The notes: generated by a model not told the origin, from the letters alone. A stretch of 12,236 bases of DNA from Pseudomonas sp. (GCA_003525045.1 DQGF01000602.1:1-12236), one strand, 5' to 3'. Positions 1-7,417 are shown, numbered from the stretch's first letter. A program made the numbers and translations.

Positions 1-7
1 CAAATCC

Positions 8-46
8 GTAGGAGCGAGGCTTGCCCGCGAAGGCGTCATCAGCGAC
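8..46. repeat. REP-type repeat element
   Basis: The segment carries the GGAGCGAGGCTTGCCCGCG core typical of Pseudomonas intergenic REP elements. It can fold as a short hairpin with a GGC/GCC stem, a TT loop and one bulged base, flanked by further CG pairs. A related element lies near 9267. It sits upstream of the aguB promoter; the gene to its left is outside the window. The exact ends are approximate. Confidence 0.7.
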
Positions 47-110
47 CCCAAAAATATCGATTATTATCTGTATTACCTGAGTAAAATTAGACGAAAGGAA
101 GATTATCACC

Positions 111-139
111 TTTAAAGGTCGATATTTATCGGCTATAAA
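111..139 (+). promoter_or_regulatory. Candidate sigma-70 promoter for aguBA
   Basis: A TTTAAA box and a TATAAA box are separated by 17 bases, which fits a sigma-70 promoter with a good -10 and a weak -35. The -35 lies inside a perfect 10-base palindrome, CCTTTAAAGG (109-118), that could be a repressor site. In P. aeruginosa the agu operon is controlled by the TetR-type repressor AguR; no aguR gene is visible here. The leader from the predicted start to aguB is about 100 bases and contains a small GGTGTG/CACACC hairpin (155-172). Confidence 0.4.
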
Positions 140-242
140 GTCGTCGTCGCCCACGGTGTGCCTCACCACACCCGGTGCTTCCCATTTCCGTCATCGGTCG
201 CTGCCACACTCGACCCTCAAGCACTTGCTCAGGAGCCGATTC

Positions 243-1121
243 ATGAGCCGTATCGTTACCGTCGCCGCTACCCAGATGGCTTGTTCCTGGGACCTTGAAG
301 CCAACATCGAGACCGCTGAGAAGCTGGTCCGTGAAGCCGCGGGAAAAGGCGCGCAGATTATCCTGATCCAGGAGCTGTTCGAGGCTCCGTACTTCTGCCA
401 GAAGCCAAACCCGGACTACCTGCAGCTGGCCACGACCGTTGAAGACAACGTCGCCATCAGGCACTTCCAGAAAGTCGCCAAAGAACTGCAAGTGGTGCTG
501 CCAATCAGCTTCTACGAATTGGCCGGCCGCGCGCGGTTCAACAGCATCGCAATCATCGATGCCGACGGCAGCAACCTCGGGATTTATCGCAAAAGCCACA
601 TCCCGGACGGTCCTGGCTACCACGAAAAGTACTACTTCAACCCGGGCGATACCGGCTTCAAAGTCTGGAACACCCGTTACGCGAAAATCGGCGTGGGCAT
701 CTGCTGGGATCAGTGGTTCCCGGAGTGCGCGCGCAGCATGGCGTTGCAAGGCGCGGAAATTCTGTTCTACCCGACCGCTATCGGCAGCGAGCCTCACGAC
801 AAGACCATTTCGTCCCGTGACCACTGGCAGCGTGTGCAACAAGGCCATGCCGGTGCCAACCTGATGCCGCTGATCGCCAGCAACCGCATCGGCAACGAAG
901 AGCAGGACGGCTACGACATCACTTTCTACGGCTCGTCGTTCATCGCCAACCAGTTCGGCGAGAAAGTTCAGGAACTCAACAAGACCGAGGAAGGCGTGCT
1001 GGTCCAGAGTTTCGACCTTGATGAGCTGGAGCACATCCGTAGCGCGTGGGGTTCGTTCCGTGATCGTCGCCCGAACCTGTATGGCACACTGAAGACCCTC
1101 GACGGTACCCTGGAGTCCTGA
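243..1121 (+). CDS. aguB: N-carbamoylputrescine amidase
   Basis: A 292-residue enzyme of the nitrilase superfamily that hydrolyses N-carbamoylputrescine to putrescine, CO2 and ammonia, the last step of the agmatine route to putrescine. It is cytoplasmic. The catalytic Glu-Lys-Cys triad is visible: Glu44 in [11 protein letters not shown], Lys117 in YRKSHIPDG and Cys154 in [10 protein letters not shown]. Length and motifs match the plant and bacterial family. The start at 243 was chosen because AGGAG (231-235) lies 7 bases upstream; an in-frame start further upstream at 156 would add 29 residues unlike the family N-terminus. aguA begins 5 bases after the stop, so the two are almost certainly cotranscribed. 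The assignment rests on motifs and on the aguA neighbour. Confidence 0.95.
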   Translation: MSRIVTVAATQMACSWDLEANIETAEKLVREAAGKGAQIILIQELFEAPYFCQKPNPDYLQLATTVEDNVAIRHFQKVAKELQVVLPISFYELAGRARFNSIAIIDADGSNLGIYRKSHIPDGPGYHEKYYFNPGDTGFKVWNTRYAKIGVGICWDQWFPECARSMALQGAEILFYPTAIGSEPHDKTISSRDHWQRVQQGHAGANLMPLIASNRIGNEEQDGYDITFYGSSFIANQFGEKVQELNKTEEGVLVQSFDLDELEHIRSAWGSFRDRRPNLYGTLKTLDGTLES

Positions 1122-1126
1122 TCGCT

Positions 1127-2233
1127 ATGACCACTTTGAACAGCACCCCTCGCGCTGACGGCTTTTACATGCCGGCCGAATGGGCGCCACAAACCCAGAC
1201 CTGGATGATCTGGCCCGAGCGCCCGGACAACTGGCGCCTGGGTGGCAAACCGGCGCAAGCCGCGCACGTGGCGGTGGCAAAAGCCATCGCCCGTTTCGAA
1301 CCCGTGACCGTGGCGGTATCCGCCGGTCAATACGAAAATGCTCGCGCCCGTCTCGACGTGCCGAATATTCGTGTGGTCGAGATGTCCAGCGATGACGCCT
1401 GGGTCCGCGACACTGGCCCGACGTTCGTCATCAATAACGGCGGCGAAGTCCGCGGTGTGAACTGGGATTTCAACTCGTGGGGCGGTTTTGACGGTGGCCT
1501 GTATTCGCCGTGGAACCGTGATTCGCAAGTGGGCGGCAAGATCCTCGAGATCGAACGCAGCCAGCGCTACCGCACCGAGGGCTTTGTGCTCGAAGGCGGC
1601 TCGATCCACGTCGATGGCGAAGGCACGCTGATCACCACCGAAGAGTGTCTGCTCAACCGCAATCGCAATCCGCACATGAATCGGGCACAAGTCGAAGCGG
1701 TGCTCAGCGCGAATCTGGCTGTGGATAAGATCATCTGGTTACCGGACGGTTTGTTCAACGACGAAACCGACGGCCATGTGGATAACTTCTGCTGCTACGT
1801 CCGTCCGGGTGAAGTGCTGTTGGCCTGGACCGATGATCCGCAAGATCCGAACTATCCGCGCTGCCAGGCCGCAATGAAAGTGCTGCAAAGCAGCACCGAC
1901 GCCAAGGGTCGACCCTTCACGGTGCACAAAATGCCAATTCCGGGACCGCTGTATGCGACTGAAGAAGAGTGCGCAGGTGTCGACGCGGTGGACGGTACTC
2001 AGGAACGTAATCCGACCGTCCGTCTGGCCGGCTCCTACGTGAACTTCCTGATCGTCAACGGCGGCATCATCGCACCGAGTTTCGACGATCCATTGGACGG
2101 TCCGGCAAAAGAGATTTTGCAGGAGCTGTTCCCGCAGCACGAAGTGGTGATGGTCCCGGGTCGCGAACTGTTACTGGGTGGCGGCAACATCCACTGCCTT
2201 ACCCAACAACAGCCGGCCCCACACAAGGAGTGA
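1127..2233 (+). CDS. aguA: Agmatine deiminase
   Basis: A 368-residue cytoplasmic enzyme that converts agmatine to N-carbamoylputrescine and ammonia; it belongs to the guanidino-group-modifying (peptidylarginine deiminase-like) fold. Visible motifs are WVRDTGPTF near residue 90, [12 protein letters not shown], the [10 protein letters not shown] block with His217, and the C-terminal GGGNIHC with the nucleophile Cys357. That position and the total length agree with the P. aeruginosa enzyme. The ribosome site is weak (GGAG at 1112-1115, 11 bases away, inside aguB), which suggests translational coupling to aguB across the 5-base gap. A terminator follows at 2307. The product feeds directly to AguB, so the gene order is the reverse of the reaction order. 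Confidence 0.96.
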   Translation: MTTLNSTPRADGFYMPAEWAPQTQTWMIWPERPDNWRLGGKPAQAAHVAVAKAIARFEPVTVAVSAGQYENARARLDVPNIRVVEMSSDDAWVRDTGPTFVINNGGEVRGVNWDFNSWGGFDGGLYSPWNRDSQVGGKILEIERSQRYRTEGFVLEGGSIHVDGEGTLITTEECLLNRNRNPHMNRAQVEAVLSANLAVDKIIWLPDGLFNDETDGHVDNFCCYVRPGEVLLAWTDDPQDPNYPRCQAAMKVLQSSTDAKGRPFTVHKMPIPGPLYATEEECAGVDAVDGTQERNPTVRLAGSYVNFLIVNGGIIAPSFDDPLDGPAKEILQELFPQHEVVMVPGRELLLGGGNIHCLTQQQPAPHKE

Positions 2234-2306
2234 GTGCGGTTGTAACAGCTTGAGTTACATGCGAAATCGACCAGGCAACGCTTCCGCCTCACCGCTTGGC
2301 AGACAG

Positions 2307-2337
2307 CCCGCAGCCCATCAGGACTGCGGGTTTTTTT
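2307..2337 (+). terminator. Rho-independent terminator of aguBA
   Basis: CCCGCAG (2307-2313) pairs perfectly with CTGCGGG (2324-2330) and is followed by seven T residues. It lies 73 bases after aguA. Confidence 0.9.
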
Positions 2338-2366
2338 GTCGCCGCCCGTCGACTGTTCCGACACCT

Positions 2367-2382
2367 TGGCACAGCTCTTGTA
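2367..2382 (+). promoter_or_regulatory. Candidate sigma-54 (RpoN) promoter
   Basis: TGGCACA, four bases, then TTGTA matches the -24/-12 pattern TGGCACR-N4-TTGCW except that the -12 GC is GT. It sits about 90 bases upstream of the small ORF at 2473 and just after the aguA terminator. A sigma-54 promoter would need an enhancer-binding activator; no such site was identified. The -12 mismatch is a real weakness. Confidence 0.3.
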
Positions 2383-2472
2383 TCTGTCGTGGTGTATAGC
2401 AGGGAGGGGGAGAAATGCGATGTTCTGTCATAAACCTTGGATAAGTTAGCCGCTCACACACCAGGAGAGAGC

Positions 2473-2691
2473 GTGGAAATGAACGCCGAATTGAACGTAG
2501 TGAGCGAGCAGGCGTTGCATCCCCTGGCAGTAAACAGCGAATCGCTCCAGATCCTGGCGCACTGGTTGAAGTCCAATGGAATGCGTCAGATCAGAGAAAC
2601 TGATACGCGCCGGACGATGATCGAGCGCTACCCCGCTGGTTTATTCAGCGATGCGGAACTGGATGCGTTGTGGGATGTGATGGAAGGATAA
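2473..2691 (+). CDS. Small hypothetical protein
   Basis: I do not recognise this family. It encodes about 72 residues, acidic, without signal peptide, membrane segment or cysteines. The C-terminal half, with RRTMIERYPAGLFSDAELDALWDV, looks like a compact helical domain. Coding is supported by an AGGAG site (2463-2467), a codon pattern like the neighbours, and its own terminator right after. The start is ambiguous: GTG at 2473 is 5 bases from the AGGAG, while ATG at 2479 is 11 bases away and would give 70 residues. It stands alone between the aguA terminator and its own, possibly under a sigma-54-type promoter. Function unknown. Confidence 0.75.
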   Translation: MEMNAELNVVSEQALHPLAVNSESLQILAHWLKSNGMRQIRETDTRRTMIERYPAGLFSDAELDALWDVMEG

Positions 2692-2711
2692 AAGAACAAC
2701 AAAGGATTGGT

Positions 2712-2743
2712 AAAAGCGCTGCCGGGAGGGTGGCGCTTTTTTT
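2712..2743 (+). terminator. Rho-independent terminator
   Basis: AAAAGCGC (2712-2719) pairs with GCGCTTTT (2733-2740), with additional inner CC/GG pairing, and the 3' arm runs into a tract of seven T. It follows the small gene by about 20 bases. Confidence 0.85.
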
Positions 2744-2841
2744 ATGGGCGAGAAGTTTTTCGGGTATGCCCTTTATCTGTGACCGACGCTGGCCAAAGGT
2801 GGGATCCACGATTTCGGCCTATTCATAGACGATTCATGAAA

Positions 2842-2871
2842 TTGACACAGGGTTAAGCGCGCGGCTACGAT
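2842..2871 (+). promoter_or_regulatory. Sigma-70 promoter upstream of the porin
   Basis: A perfect TTGACA (2842-2847) is followed after 18 bases by TACGAT (2866-2871). The predicted start is near 2878, giving a leader of about 160 bases before the porin ATG. No better promoter was seen closer to the gene. The leader contains the hairpin at 2920. Confidence 0.55.
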
Positions 2872-2919
2872 CCGCCCAACGCCTGTGGCTAACCGCCATG
2901 ACTCATAAAATAATAAAAA

Positions 2920-2959
2920 GGCCCGCCACGATCTCCTCGTGGGCGGGCCTATTTGTTTT
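2920..2959. terminator. Terminator-like hairpin in the porin leader
   Basis: GGCCCGCCACGA (2920-2931) pairs with TCGT and GGGCGGGCC (2937-2949), a stem of 12 to 14 pairs with one bulged G and a 5-base loop. It is followed by TATTTGTTTT and preceded by an A-rich run, so it could terminate on either strand. It lies about 40 bases downstream of the predicted promoter start and 80 bases before the porin, in a place where both neighbouring genes run rightward. It is therefore either an attenuator of the porin or the 3' end of a small RNA of about 80 bases (about 2878-2959). The preceding small gene already has its own terminator. Confidence 0.6.
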
Positions 2960-3023
2960 GGGTGAAAAAAGAGTGCAACAGCGCCGTTTCAGCCGTTCGA
3001 CACAGCGCGTATCAACCCGTAAT

Positions 3024-3041
3024 AAGGAAAAAAACAAAATG
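3024..3041 (+). promoter_or_regulatory. Porin ribosome binding site with A-rich Hfq/Crc-type motif
   Basis: AAGGA (3024-3028) lies 10 bases before the ATG at 3039. The spacer between them contains AAAAACAA (3030-3037), which fits the AANAANAA 'CA motif' through which Hfq with Crc represses translation in Pseudomonas. A second match, AATAATAA (2909-2916), is in the leader just before the hairpin. Motif matches are seen; regulation is inferred. Confidence 0.4.
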
Positions 3042-4325
3042 TTGAACAAGCGAATCAGTCTGATCGCGCTGGGGATGTTGGGCGCCACACAGGCCATGGC
3101 TAACGACCAGGCCGAATCCAAGGGTTTTGTTGAAGACAGCAGCCTCAAGGTGCTGCTGCGCAATGCCTACATCAATCGCGACTACAAAGACGGCAACCCG
3201 GACAAAGCGGAGTGGGGCCAAGCGGCCATCGGTACGTTCTCGTCCGGTTTCACCCAGGGCACCGTCGGTGTGGGTGTGGATGCTTTCGGTTTGTACGCAT
3301 TGCGTCTGGATGGCGGCAAGGGTCGCAGCGGTGCCGGTGGTATCGACTTTTTCAAACAAGGCGACAGCGGCAGCGCGGCTGACGACCTGTCCAAGGGCGG
3401 CGCAGCGGTCAAATTCCGTCTCTCCAGCACGACGCTGACTTACGGCGACCAGATGCCGGCTTTGCCAGTGTTGAGCTACGACAATGTCCGCCTGCTGCCG
3501 GAAAGTTTCACCGGCACCCTGATCACCTCCAAGGAGATCAAAGGCCTGGAACTGAACGCCGGTCGCTTCACCGCCGAATCGCGCAAAAGCGCGGAAGGCC
3601 GTGACAGTGGTGGCTTGAAATCGATCAACGTGTTGGGCGGTAGCTACCAGTTCACCGAACAGTTCAAGGCTGCGCTGTACGCCTCCGACGTCGAAGACGT
3701 GCTGAAGCGGCAATACGTGAACGCCAACTACGTGTTCCCGATCGACAAGGATCAGTCCCTGAGCCTGGACTTCAACGGCTACCGCACCAAGCTGGACGAT
3801 TCGTACGTCCGCGAAAACGGTGTCACCGGCGACGACAACAAAATCTGGAGCCTGGCAGCCACCTTCGCCACCGGCGCGCACTCGTTCACCCTCGCGCACC
3901 AGCGCAGCACCGGCGACAGCAACCTGGGTTATGCCTATGGCGGTTACCAGAAGGATCAAGGTCGCGTCGGCGATGGCGGTAACACCATCTACCTGGCGAA
4001 CTCCTACTGGTCCGACTTCAACGCCGAAGACGAACGCAGCTGGCAGCTGGGCTACGGTCTGGACTTCACCACCTTCGGTGTTCCAGGCCTGACCTACAAC
4101 TTCGCCTACGTGCGTGGCGACAACATCACCACTTCCACCAGCGAAGGCGGTACCGAGCGCGAAATCTTCAACCAGTTCAAGTACGTCGTGCAAAGCGGCC
4201 CGGCCAAAGACCTGAGCGTGCGACTGCGCAGCTCGATCCTGCGCGTGTCGCAGAAATCCAGCGAATACAACGTCAGCGGCAACGAATTGCGGGTGTTTGT
4301 GGATTACCCGATCAACGTTTTCTGA
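3039..4325 (+). CDS. OprD-family outer membrane porin
   Basis: A 428-residue outer membrane porin, expected to form an 18-strand barrel that admits small substrates such as amino acids, peptides or organic acids. The N-terminus is a clear signal peptide (positive MLNKR, hydrophobic core, cleavage after ATQAMA at about residue 21). The mature part starts with FVEDSSLKVLLRNAYINRDY, typical of the OprD/Opd family, and contains GDQMPALPVLSYDNVRLLPE and the conserved GLELNAGRFT segment. It ends in DYPINVF, with the C-terminal aromatic residue needed for barrel assembly. The upstream extension to 2898 is rejected because it would precede the signal peptide. The specific substrate cannot be read from the sequence; the agu genes nearby are separated by terminators, so they do not assign one. 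Leader features suggest post-transcriptional control. Confidence 0.93.
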   Translation: MLNKRISLIALGMLGATQAMANDQAESKGFVEDSSLKVLLRNAYINRDYKDGNPDKAEWGQAAIGTFSSGFTQGTVGVGVDAFGLYALRLDGGKGRSGAGGIDFFKQGDSGSAADDLSKGGAAVKFRLSSTTLTYGDQMPALPVLSYDNVRLLPESFTGTLITSKEIKGLELNAGRFTAESRKSAEGRDSGGLKSINVLGGSYQFTEQFKAALYASDVEDVLKRQYVNANYVFPIDKDQSLSLDFNGYRTKLDDSYVRENGVTGDDNKIWSLAATFATGAHSFTLAHQRSTGDSNLGYAYGGYQKDQGRVGDGGNTIYLANSYWSDFNAEDERSWQLGYGLDFTTFGVPGLTYNFAYVRGDNITTSTSEGGTEREIFNQFKYVVQSGPAKDLSVRLRSSILRVSQKSSEYNVSGNELRVFVDYPINVF

Positions 4326-4370
4326 TGATCGGTTGCAATATCGAGGTCTGATTCAAGGCTGAGCTAGTAG

Positions 4371-4397
4371 AAGCCCCGACTGGTCCGGGGCTTTTTT
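4371..4397 (+). terminator. Terminator of the porin gene (repeat copy 1)
   Basis: AAGCCCCG pairs with CGGGGCTT around a 7-base loop, followed by six T residues. Together with the next four bases it forms a 31-base direct repeat (4371-4401) of 4883-4913, with one difference in the loop (4385 C versus 4897 T). Confidence 0.92.
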
Positions 4398-4547
4398 GTG
4401 GGTGCGATTTAGAGCTCAACGCTATCAGCTATTTCCTGCATTGAATCGGGACGGTTCTGGAGCGCGAAAGGGATCAGGCTGATATTCATCTCGTGGTTAA
4501 ACGGTTGAAATACTGAGCGATAAATCCAACTGGTTGTGGTTATTACC

Positions 4548-4796
4548 ATGGGTACATTGCTGAAAACCACAGTGCGTTGCCGCATTGATGAGGATTTAAA
4601 GGCGCGTGCGACGGAAGTTTTGAGCGCCTGCGGTCTGAGTATCAGTGACGCCATGCATTTATTTCTTCGTCATGTCGTAGCAACTCAGGGCCTTCCGTTC
4701 GAGGTGCGCGTCCCGTCGGTGAAGACGGCCCGCGCCATGATGGAAGCACGAGATATTCGCGAGCAATTCGACTCGATAGACGACTTGAATTCTTGA
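4548..4796 (+). CDS. RelB/DinJ-family antitoxin
   Basis: An 82-residue protein of the RelB/DinJ antitoxin family. The N-terminal part, LLKTTVRCRIDEDLKARATEVL, is the ribbon-helix-helix DNA-binding unit and resembles the RIDEDLK segment of E. coli DinJ. The LPFEVRVPS motif near residue 55 is also family-typical, followed by the acidic toxin-binding tail. Such proteins neutralise a RelE/YafQ mRNA interferase and repress their own operon. The start at ATG 4548 fits the family; GTG 4536 would add four residues; neither has a good ribosome site. An imperfect palindrome TGGTTATTACCA (4537-4548) covers the start and could be the autoregulatory operator. Only a remnant of the toxin follows, overlapping its stop codon, so this is now an orphan antitoxin. 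Confidence 0.88.
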   Translation: MGTLLKTTVRCRIDEDLKARATEVLSACGLSISDAMHLFLRHVVATQGLPFEVRVPSVKTARAMMEARDIREQFDSIDDLNS

Positions 4797-4870
4797 TGAT
4801 TTATGAGCACACACGTTCCGATCTGATCACATTTGTTGATCTCGGAAGCCATTCCGAGCTGTTCAAGTAG
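4796..4870 (+). pseudogene. C-terminal remnant of a YafQ-type toxin
   Basis: A 24-codon reading frame starts with an ATG that overlaps the TGA of the antitoxin (TGATG), the usual overlap in antitoxin-toxin operons. Its translation, beginning MIYEHTRSD and ending VDLGSHSELFK, aligns with the last 24 or so residues of E. coli YafQ, which reads LIYKLTDK and ends RTGTHAALFG. The histidine of GSHSELF corresponds to catalytic His87 of YafQ. Everything N-terminal to that, about 70 residues including the other active site residues, is missing. The simplest reading is an in-frame-like internal deletion joining the antitoxin end to the toxin tail. A short peptide may still be translated but cannot be an active RNase. 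The YafQ comparison is from memory. Confidence 0.7.
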
Positions 4871-4882
4871 CATTGCAAACAC

Positions 4883-4909
4883 AAGCCCCGACTGGTTCGG
4901 GGCTTTTTT
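4883..4909 (+). terminator. Terminator after the toxin remnant (repeat copy 2)
   Basis: The same AAGCCCCG/CGGGGCTT stem with six T residues as at 4371, almost base for base including the GTGG that follows. It ends the antitoxin transcript. The two copies flank the antitoxin-toxin remnant as direct repeats. Confidence 0.9.
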
Positions 4910-4982
4910 GTGGTCGCTGCGAGGCTCTAGCCTGCTCCATAGGCCCTTCGAGGGGGCTGTCACGCCCAGCTTCTGCCTTCAA

Positions 4983-5003
4983 AAATGATCAAAACGATCA
5001 TTT
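4983..5003. promoter_or_regulatory. Candidate operator O1 of the sugar-acid operon
   Basis: A perfect inverted repeat, AAATGATC-N5-GATCATTT, whose core is TGATC-N5-GATCA. It lies just upstream of the -35 box of the kdgT promoter, centred about 57 bases before the predicted start. The DeoR-type protein encoded at 8480 is the natural candidate to bind it; this is inference. Confidence 0.55.
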
Positions 5004-5014
5004 CAATGATTGGT

Positions 5015-5043
5015 TTGCGCAATTCAAAGCGAAAGCCTAAGAT
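5015..5043 (+). promoter_or_regulatory. Candidate sigma-70 promoter of kdgT operon
   Basis: TTGCGC (5015-5020), a 17-base spacer and TAAGAT (5038-5043) predict a start near 5050. It lies between operator candidates O1 and O2, and the perfect palindrome at 5048-5060 sits on the predicted start. Confidence 0.45.
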
Positions 5044-5047
5044 AAAT

Positions 5048-5083
5048 TTGACTGAGTCAATCATTAAGTGATCGGTTCGGTCA
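5048..5083. promoter_or_regulatory. Downstream palindrome and candidate operator O2
   Basis: Two elements lie here. TTGACTGAGTCAA (5048-5060) is a perfect 13-base palindrome covering the predicted transcription start. TGATC-N5-GGTCA (5069-5083) repeats the architecture of O1 (TGATC-N5-GATCA) with one mismatch. O1 and O2 are centred 83 bases apart, close to eight helical turns, which would suit binding on the same face and looping. Confidence 0.4.
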
Positions 5084-5132
5084 GTTTCGAGGTGATACAC
5101 GTTTTGCCAAACAATTATAAAAGGAGACCCTC

Positions 5133-6140
5133 GTGGCCCAGATTCCTATCAAGCGCACCATTGAACGCATACCGGGCGGCATGATGATCGTGCCCCTGCT
5201 GATTGGTTCGCTGGTGGCAACATTCCTGCCTGACACGCCAAAGTTTTTCGGCTCATTCACCAACGCGCTGTTCACCGGGGCGTTACCCATCCTCGCGGTG
5301 TTTTACGTCTGCATGGGCGCGAGCATCAATATCAAGGCCACGCCTTACCTGCTCAAGAAGGGCGGTACGCTGCTCATTACCAAAGTCGGCATCGCCGTGC
5401 TCATAGGTATCGTGCTCGGGCACTTCCTCGGCGAGCAGCCGATTTCGTCAGGCCTCTTCGCCGGTATATCGACACTGGCGGTGGTTGCCGCGATGAACGA
5501 CACCAACGGCGGCTTGTACATGGCGCTGATGGGGCAGTACGGCCGCTCCGAAGACGTTGGTGCCTACTCGGTCATGTCCCTGGAGTCCGGCCCTTTTCTG
5601 ACCATGGTCACCTTGGGTATCGCTGGTCTGTCGGCATTCCCTTGGCCGACACTGGTGGGCAGCATCCTGCCGCTGGCTCTAGGCATGCTGCTGGGTAATC
5701 TCGACCGTGACATGCGTGACTTTCTGGCCAAGGCCGTCCCGGTGATGATCCCGTTCTTCGCCCTTGCCCTCGGCGCCAGCCTTGACCTGCATAACGTCTG
5801 GCAAGCCGGTTTGCTGGGTCTCGGCATGGGTGTTGCGGTGGTCGTGCTGACCGGTATTCCGCTGTTCTTCGCCGATCGTTTGACCGGCGGCACTGGCGTT
5901 GCCGGTGTCGCCGCGGCCACCACCGCAGGCAATGCCGCAGCGGTTCCTGCGCTGATTGCGGCGGCCAATCCGGTGTATGCCGAAGCGGCCAAGAGCGCGA
6001 CCATTCTGGTGGCGGCTTGCGTCGTGGTCACCGCGATCCTCGCACCGCTGCTCACCGCCGCCGTTGCCAAGCGCGTGCAACAGCGCAACCCCGTCGTCAT
6101 ACCGGAACCCGAACCGCCAAAACAGGAGGTGTTGCGATGA
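5133..6140 (+). CDS. kdgT: KdgT-family sugar-acid permease
   Basis: A 335-residue inner membrane protein of the 2-keto-3-deoxygluconate permease family (KdgT), with about ten hydrophobic segments. The N-terminal [22 protein letters not shown] and the middle [19 protein letters not shown] block, including the ESGPF motif, are family signatures. It starts at GTG 5133 with AAGGAG (5121-5126) 6 bases upstream. The name reflects homology: next to a DUF1537 kinase and PdxA2 the likely cargo is a four-carbon acid such as D-threonate or D-erythronate rather than 2-keto-3-deoxygluconate. The stop overlaps the kinase start (ATGA). The leader has A-rich near-matches to the Hfq/Crc motif, one base short of consensus. 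Confidence 0.9.
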   Translation: MAQIPIKRTIERIPGGMMIVPLLIGSLVATFLPDTPKFFGSFTNALFTGALPILAVFYVCMGASINIKATPYLLKKGGTLLITKVGIAVLIGIVLGHFLGEQPISSGLFAGISTLAVVAAMNDTNGGLYMALMGQYGRSEDVGAYSVMSLESGPFLTMVTLGIAGLSAFPWPTLVGSILPLALGMLLGNLDRDMRDFLAKAVPVMIPFFALALGASLDLHNVWQAGLLGLGMGVAVVVLTGIPLFFADRLTGGTGVAGVAAATTAGNAAAVPALIAAANPVYAEAAKSATILVAACVVVTAILAPLLTAAVAKRVQQRNPVVIPEPEPPKQEVLR

Positions 6141-7417
6141 GGATTCTGATCATCGCAGACGATCTGTCCGGCGCGGCGGATTGCGCCATCGGCTTTGCGA
6201 GCGCGGGTTTGCAAACGGTCGTCACGCTCGATCCCTTGAATGACAAGGCTGACGCCCAAGTGATTGCCGCCGACACCGATACCCGGCGCCTTTCACCGGC
6301 GCGGGCTGCCGAGCGCACCGTCGCCGCGTTCAAGGCACTGCATCAACCCGGGCAACGGCTGTACAAGAAAATCGATTCGACCCTGCGCGGCAACTGGGCG
6401 GCGGAAGTCGCCGCCTTACAACCGTTAGCGGGTCTGGCCATCGTCGCCCCGGCGTTCCCCGCCACCGGGCGTACGCTGCGCGGCGGTCGAGTGTTCGTGG
6501 ACGGCATGCCGCTGGAAACCACCGACACCTGGAAACTTGAAAACGCCGAGCGTCCTGCCGATGTCGAAGCGATGCTGGTTGCCGCAGGCCTGACTACCGC
6601 CAAGCTTGACCTGGACACCTTGCGGGGCAACGAAATCGCACTCGCACGCCACATTGCCGAAATTGCCAGCAACGGCACCCAGGCATTGATTGTCGATGCA
6701 CAAACCGAAGACGACCTACTGACCCTCGCTCGCTTGACCGCTTCGATGGATCAACCGTTGTTCTGGATCGGTTCGGGTGGCCTGGCGCGGGAAATAGCCA
6801 GTCTTCCTGATGCCTTCGAGAAACGTTTCGAGGCCATCGAACCCGATGCCGTCGAAAAAAGCCAGGCACCGATTCTGATACTCGTCGGCAGTCTGTCCGG
6901 CGTCTGCGAGCGGCAATGCGAGCTGCTCAAGGAACGTGGCGGGGTCAGCGAATTGGTCGTCCCACCTGAAGTTCTTCGCCAAGGTACAACTCATGGCGAC
7001 TGGCCGATCTGGCAAGCGCGCATCGGCGAGCAACTGGACGGCTGGAGCGACCTGCTGCTACGTATTGGCCGTGATGAGGCGTTCGATCCCCAAGAGGGTG
7101 CGCAACTCTCGACCATGCTGGCCGTGCTGGTAGAGCCGCACTTCGCCAAGGTCGGCGGCCTGATCGCCACCGGTGGCGAAACGGCACGGGCCATATTGAC
7201 CACTGTAGGGATCGACAGCCTGCAACTGCTGACCGAAATCGAAGCCGGGGTCGCCTTCGCTCGACCGGCAGCTTCTCGTCATGGGCATCGCCCCGGCATT
7301 GTGACCAAGGCCGGCGCGTTCGGCACCGATCACGCCTTGTATGCGGCATGGCAACACCTGAGCGACAGCGCTGATCGCTCCCCGTCCAAACGCACACGAA
7401 TCCAAGGACTCGAATGA
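6137..7417 (+). CDS. dtnK: DUF1537 four-carbon acid sugar kinase
   Basis: A 426-residue kinase of the YgbK/DUF1537 family that phosphorylates C4 sugar acids at the 4-OH using ATP. The N-terminal substrate domain has ADDLSGAAD (residues 7-15) and KKIDSTLRG (77-85). The C-terminal nucleotide domain shows LVGSLSG, TGGETA (345-350) and KAGAFG (391-396). The start at 6137 has AGGAGG 7 bases upstream and overlaps the kdgT stop; the longer in-frame extension into kdgT has no family resemblance. With PdxA2 immediately downstream, the member type is D-threonate kinase (DtnK) or D-erythronate kinase (DerK) rather than OtnK, which works with OtnC-type aldolases. The choice between threonate and erythronate is not readable here; the symbol is the best guess. 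Confidence 0.88.
   Translation: MRILIIADDLSGAADCAIGFASAGLQTVVTLDPLNDKADAQVIAADTDTRRLSPARAAERTVAAFKALHQPGQRLYKKIDSTLRGNWAAEVAALQPLAGLAIVAPAFPATGRTLRGGRVFVDGMPLETTDTWKLENAERPADVEAMLVAAGLTTAKLDLDTLRGNEIALARHIAEIASNGTQALIVDAQTEDDLLTLARLTASMDQPLFWIGSGGLAREIASLPDAFEKRFEAIEPDAVEKSQAPILILVGSLSGVCERQCELLKERGGVSELVVPPEVLRQGTTHGDWPIWQARIGEQLDGWSDLLLRIGRDEAFDPQEGAQLSTMLAVLVEPHFAKVGGLIATGGETARAILTTVGIDSLQLLTEIEAGVAFARPAASRHGHRPGIVTKAGAFGTDHALYAAWQHLSDSADRSPSKRTRIQGLE

Noticed and set aside
126..1034. Minus-strand open frame (302 codons) under aguB
   Set aside because: Covered by the intact aguB with its full catalytic triad on the other strand; no family features.
2898..3038. Upstream extension of the porin from ATG 2898
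   Set aside because: It would place 47 residues before an evident signal peptide and would run through the leader hairpin; AAGGA supports ATG 3039.
3012..4193. Long minus-strand open frame (393 codons) under the porin
   Set aside because: Antisense to a porin with signal peptide and full family motifs; valine- and alanine-rich shadow translation without recognisable domains.
6017..6136. N-terminal extension of the DUF1537 kinase into kdgT
   Set aside because: The 40 extra residues are arginine-rich shadow of kdgT; ATG 6137 has a strong Shine-Dalgarno and starts the family motif.
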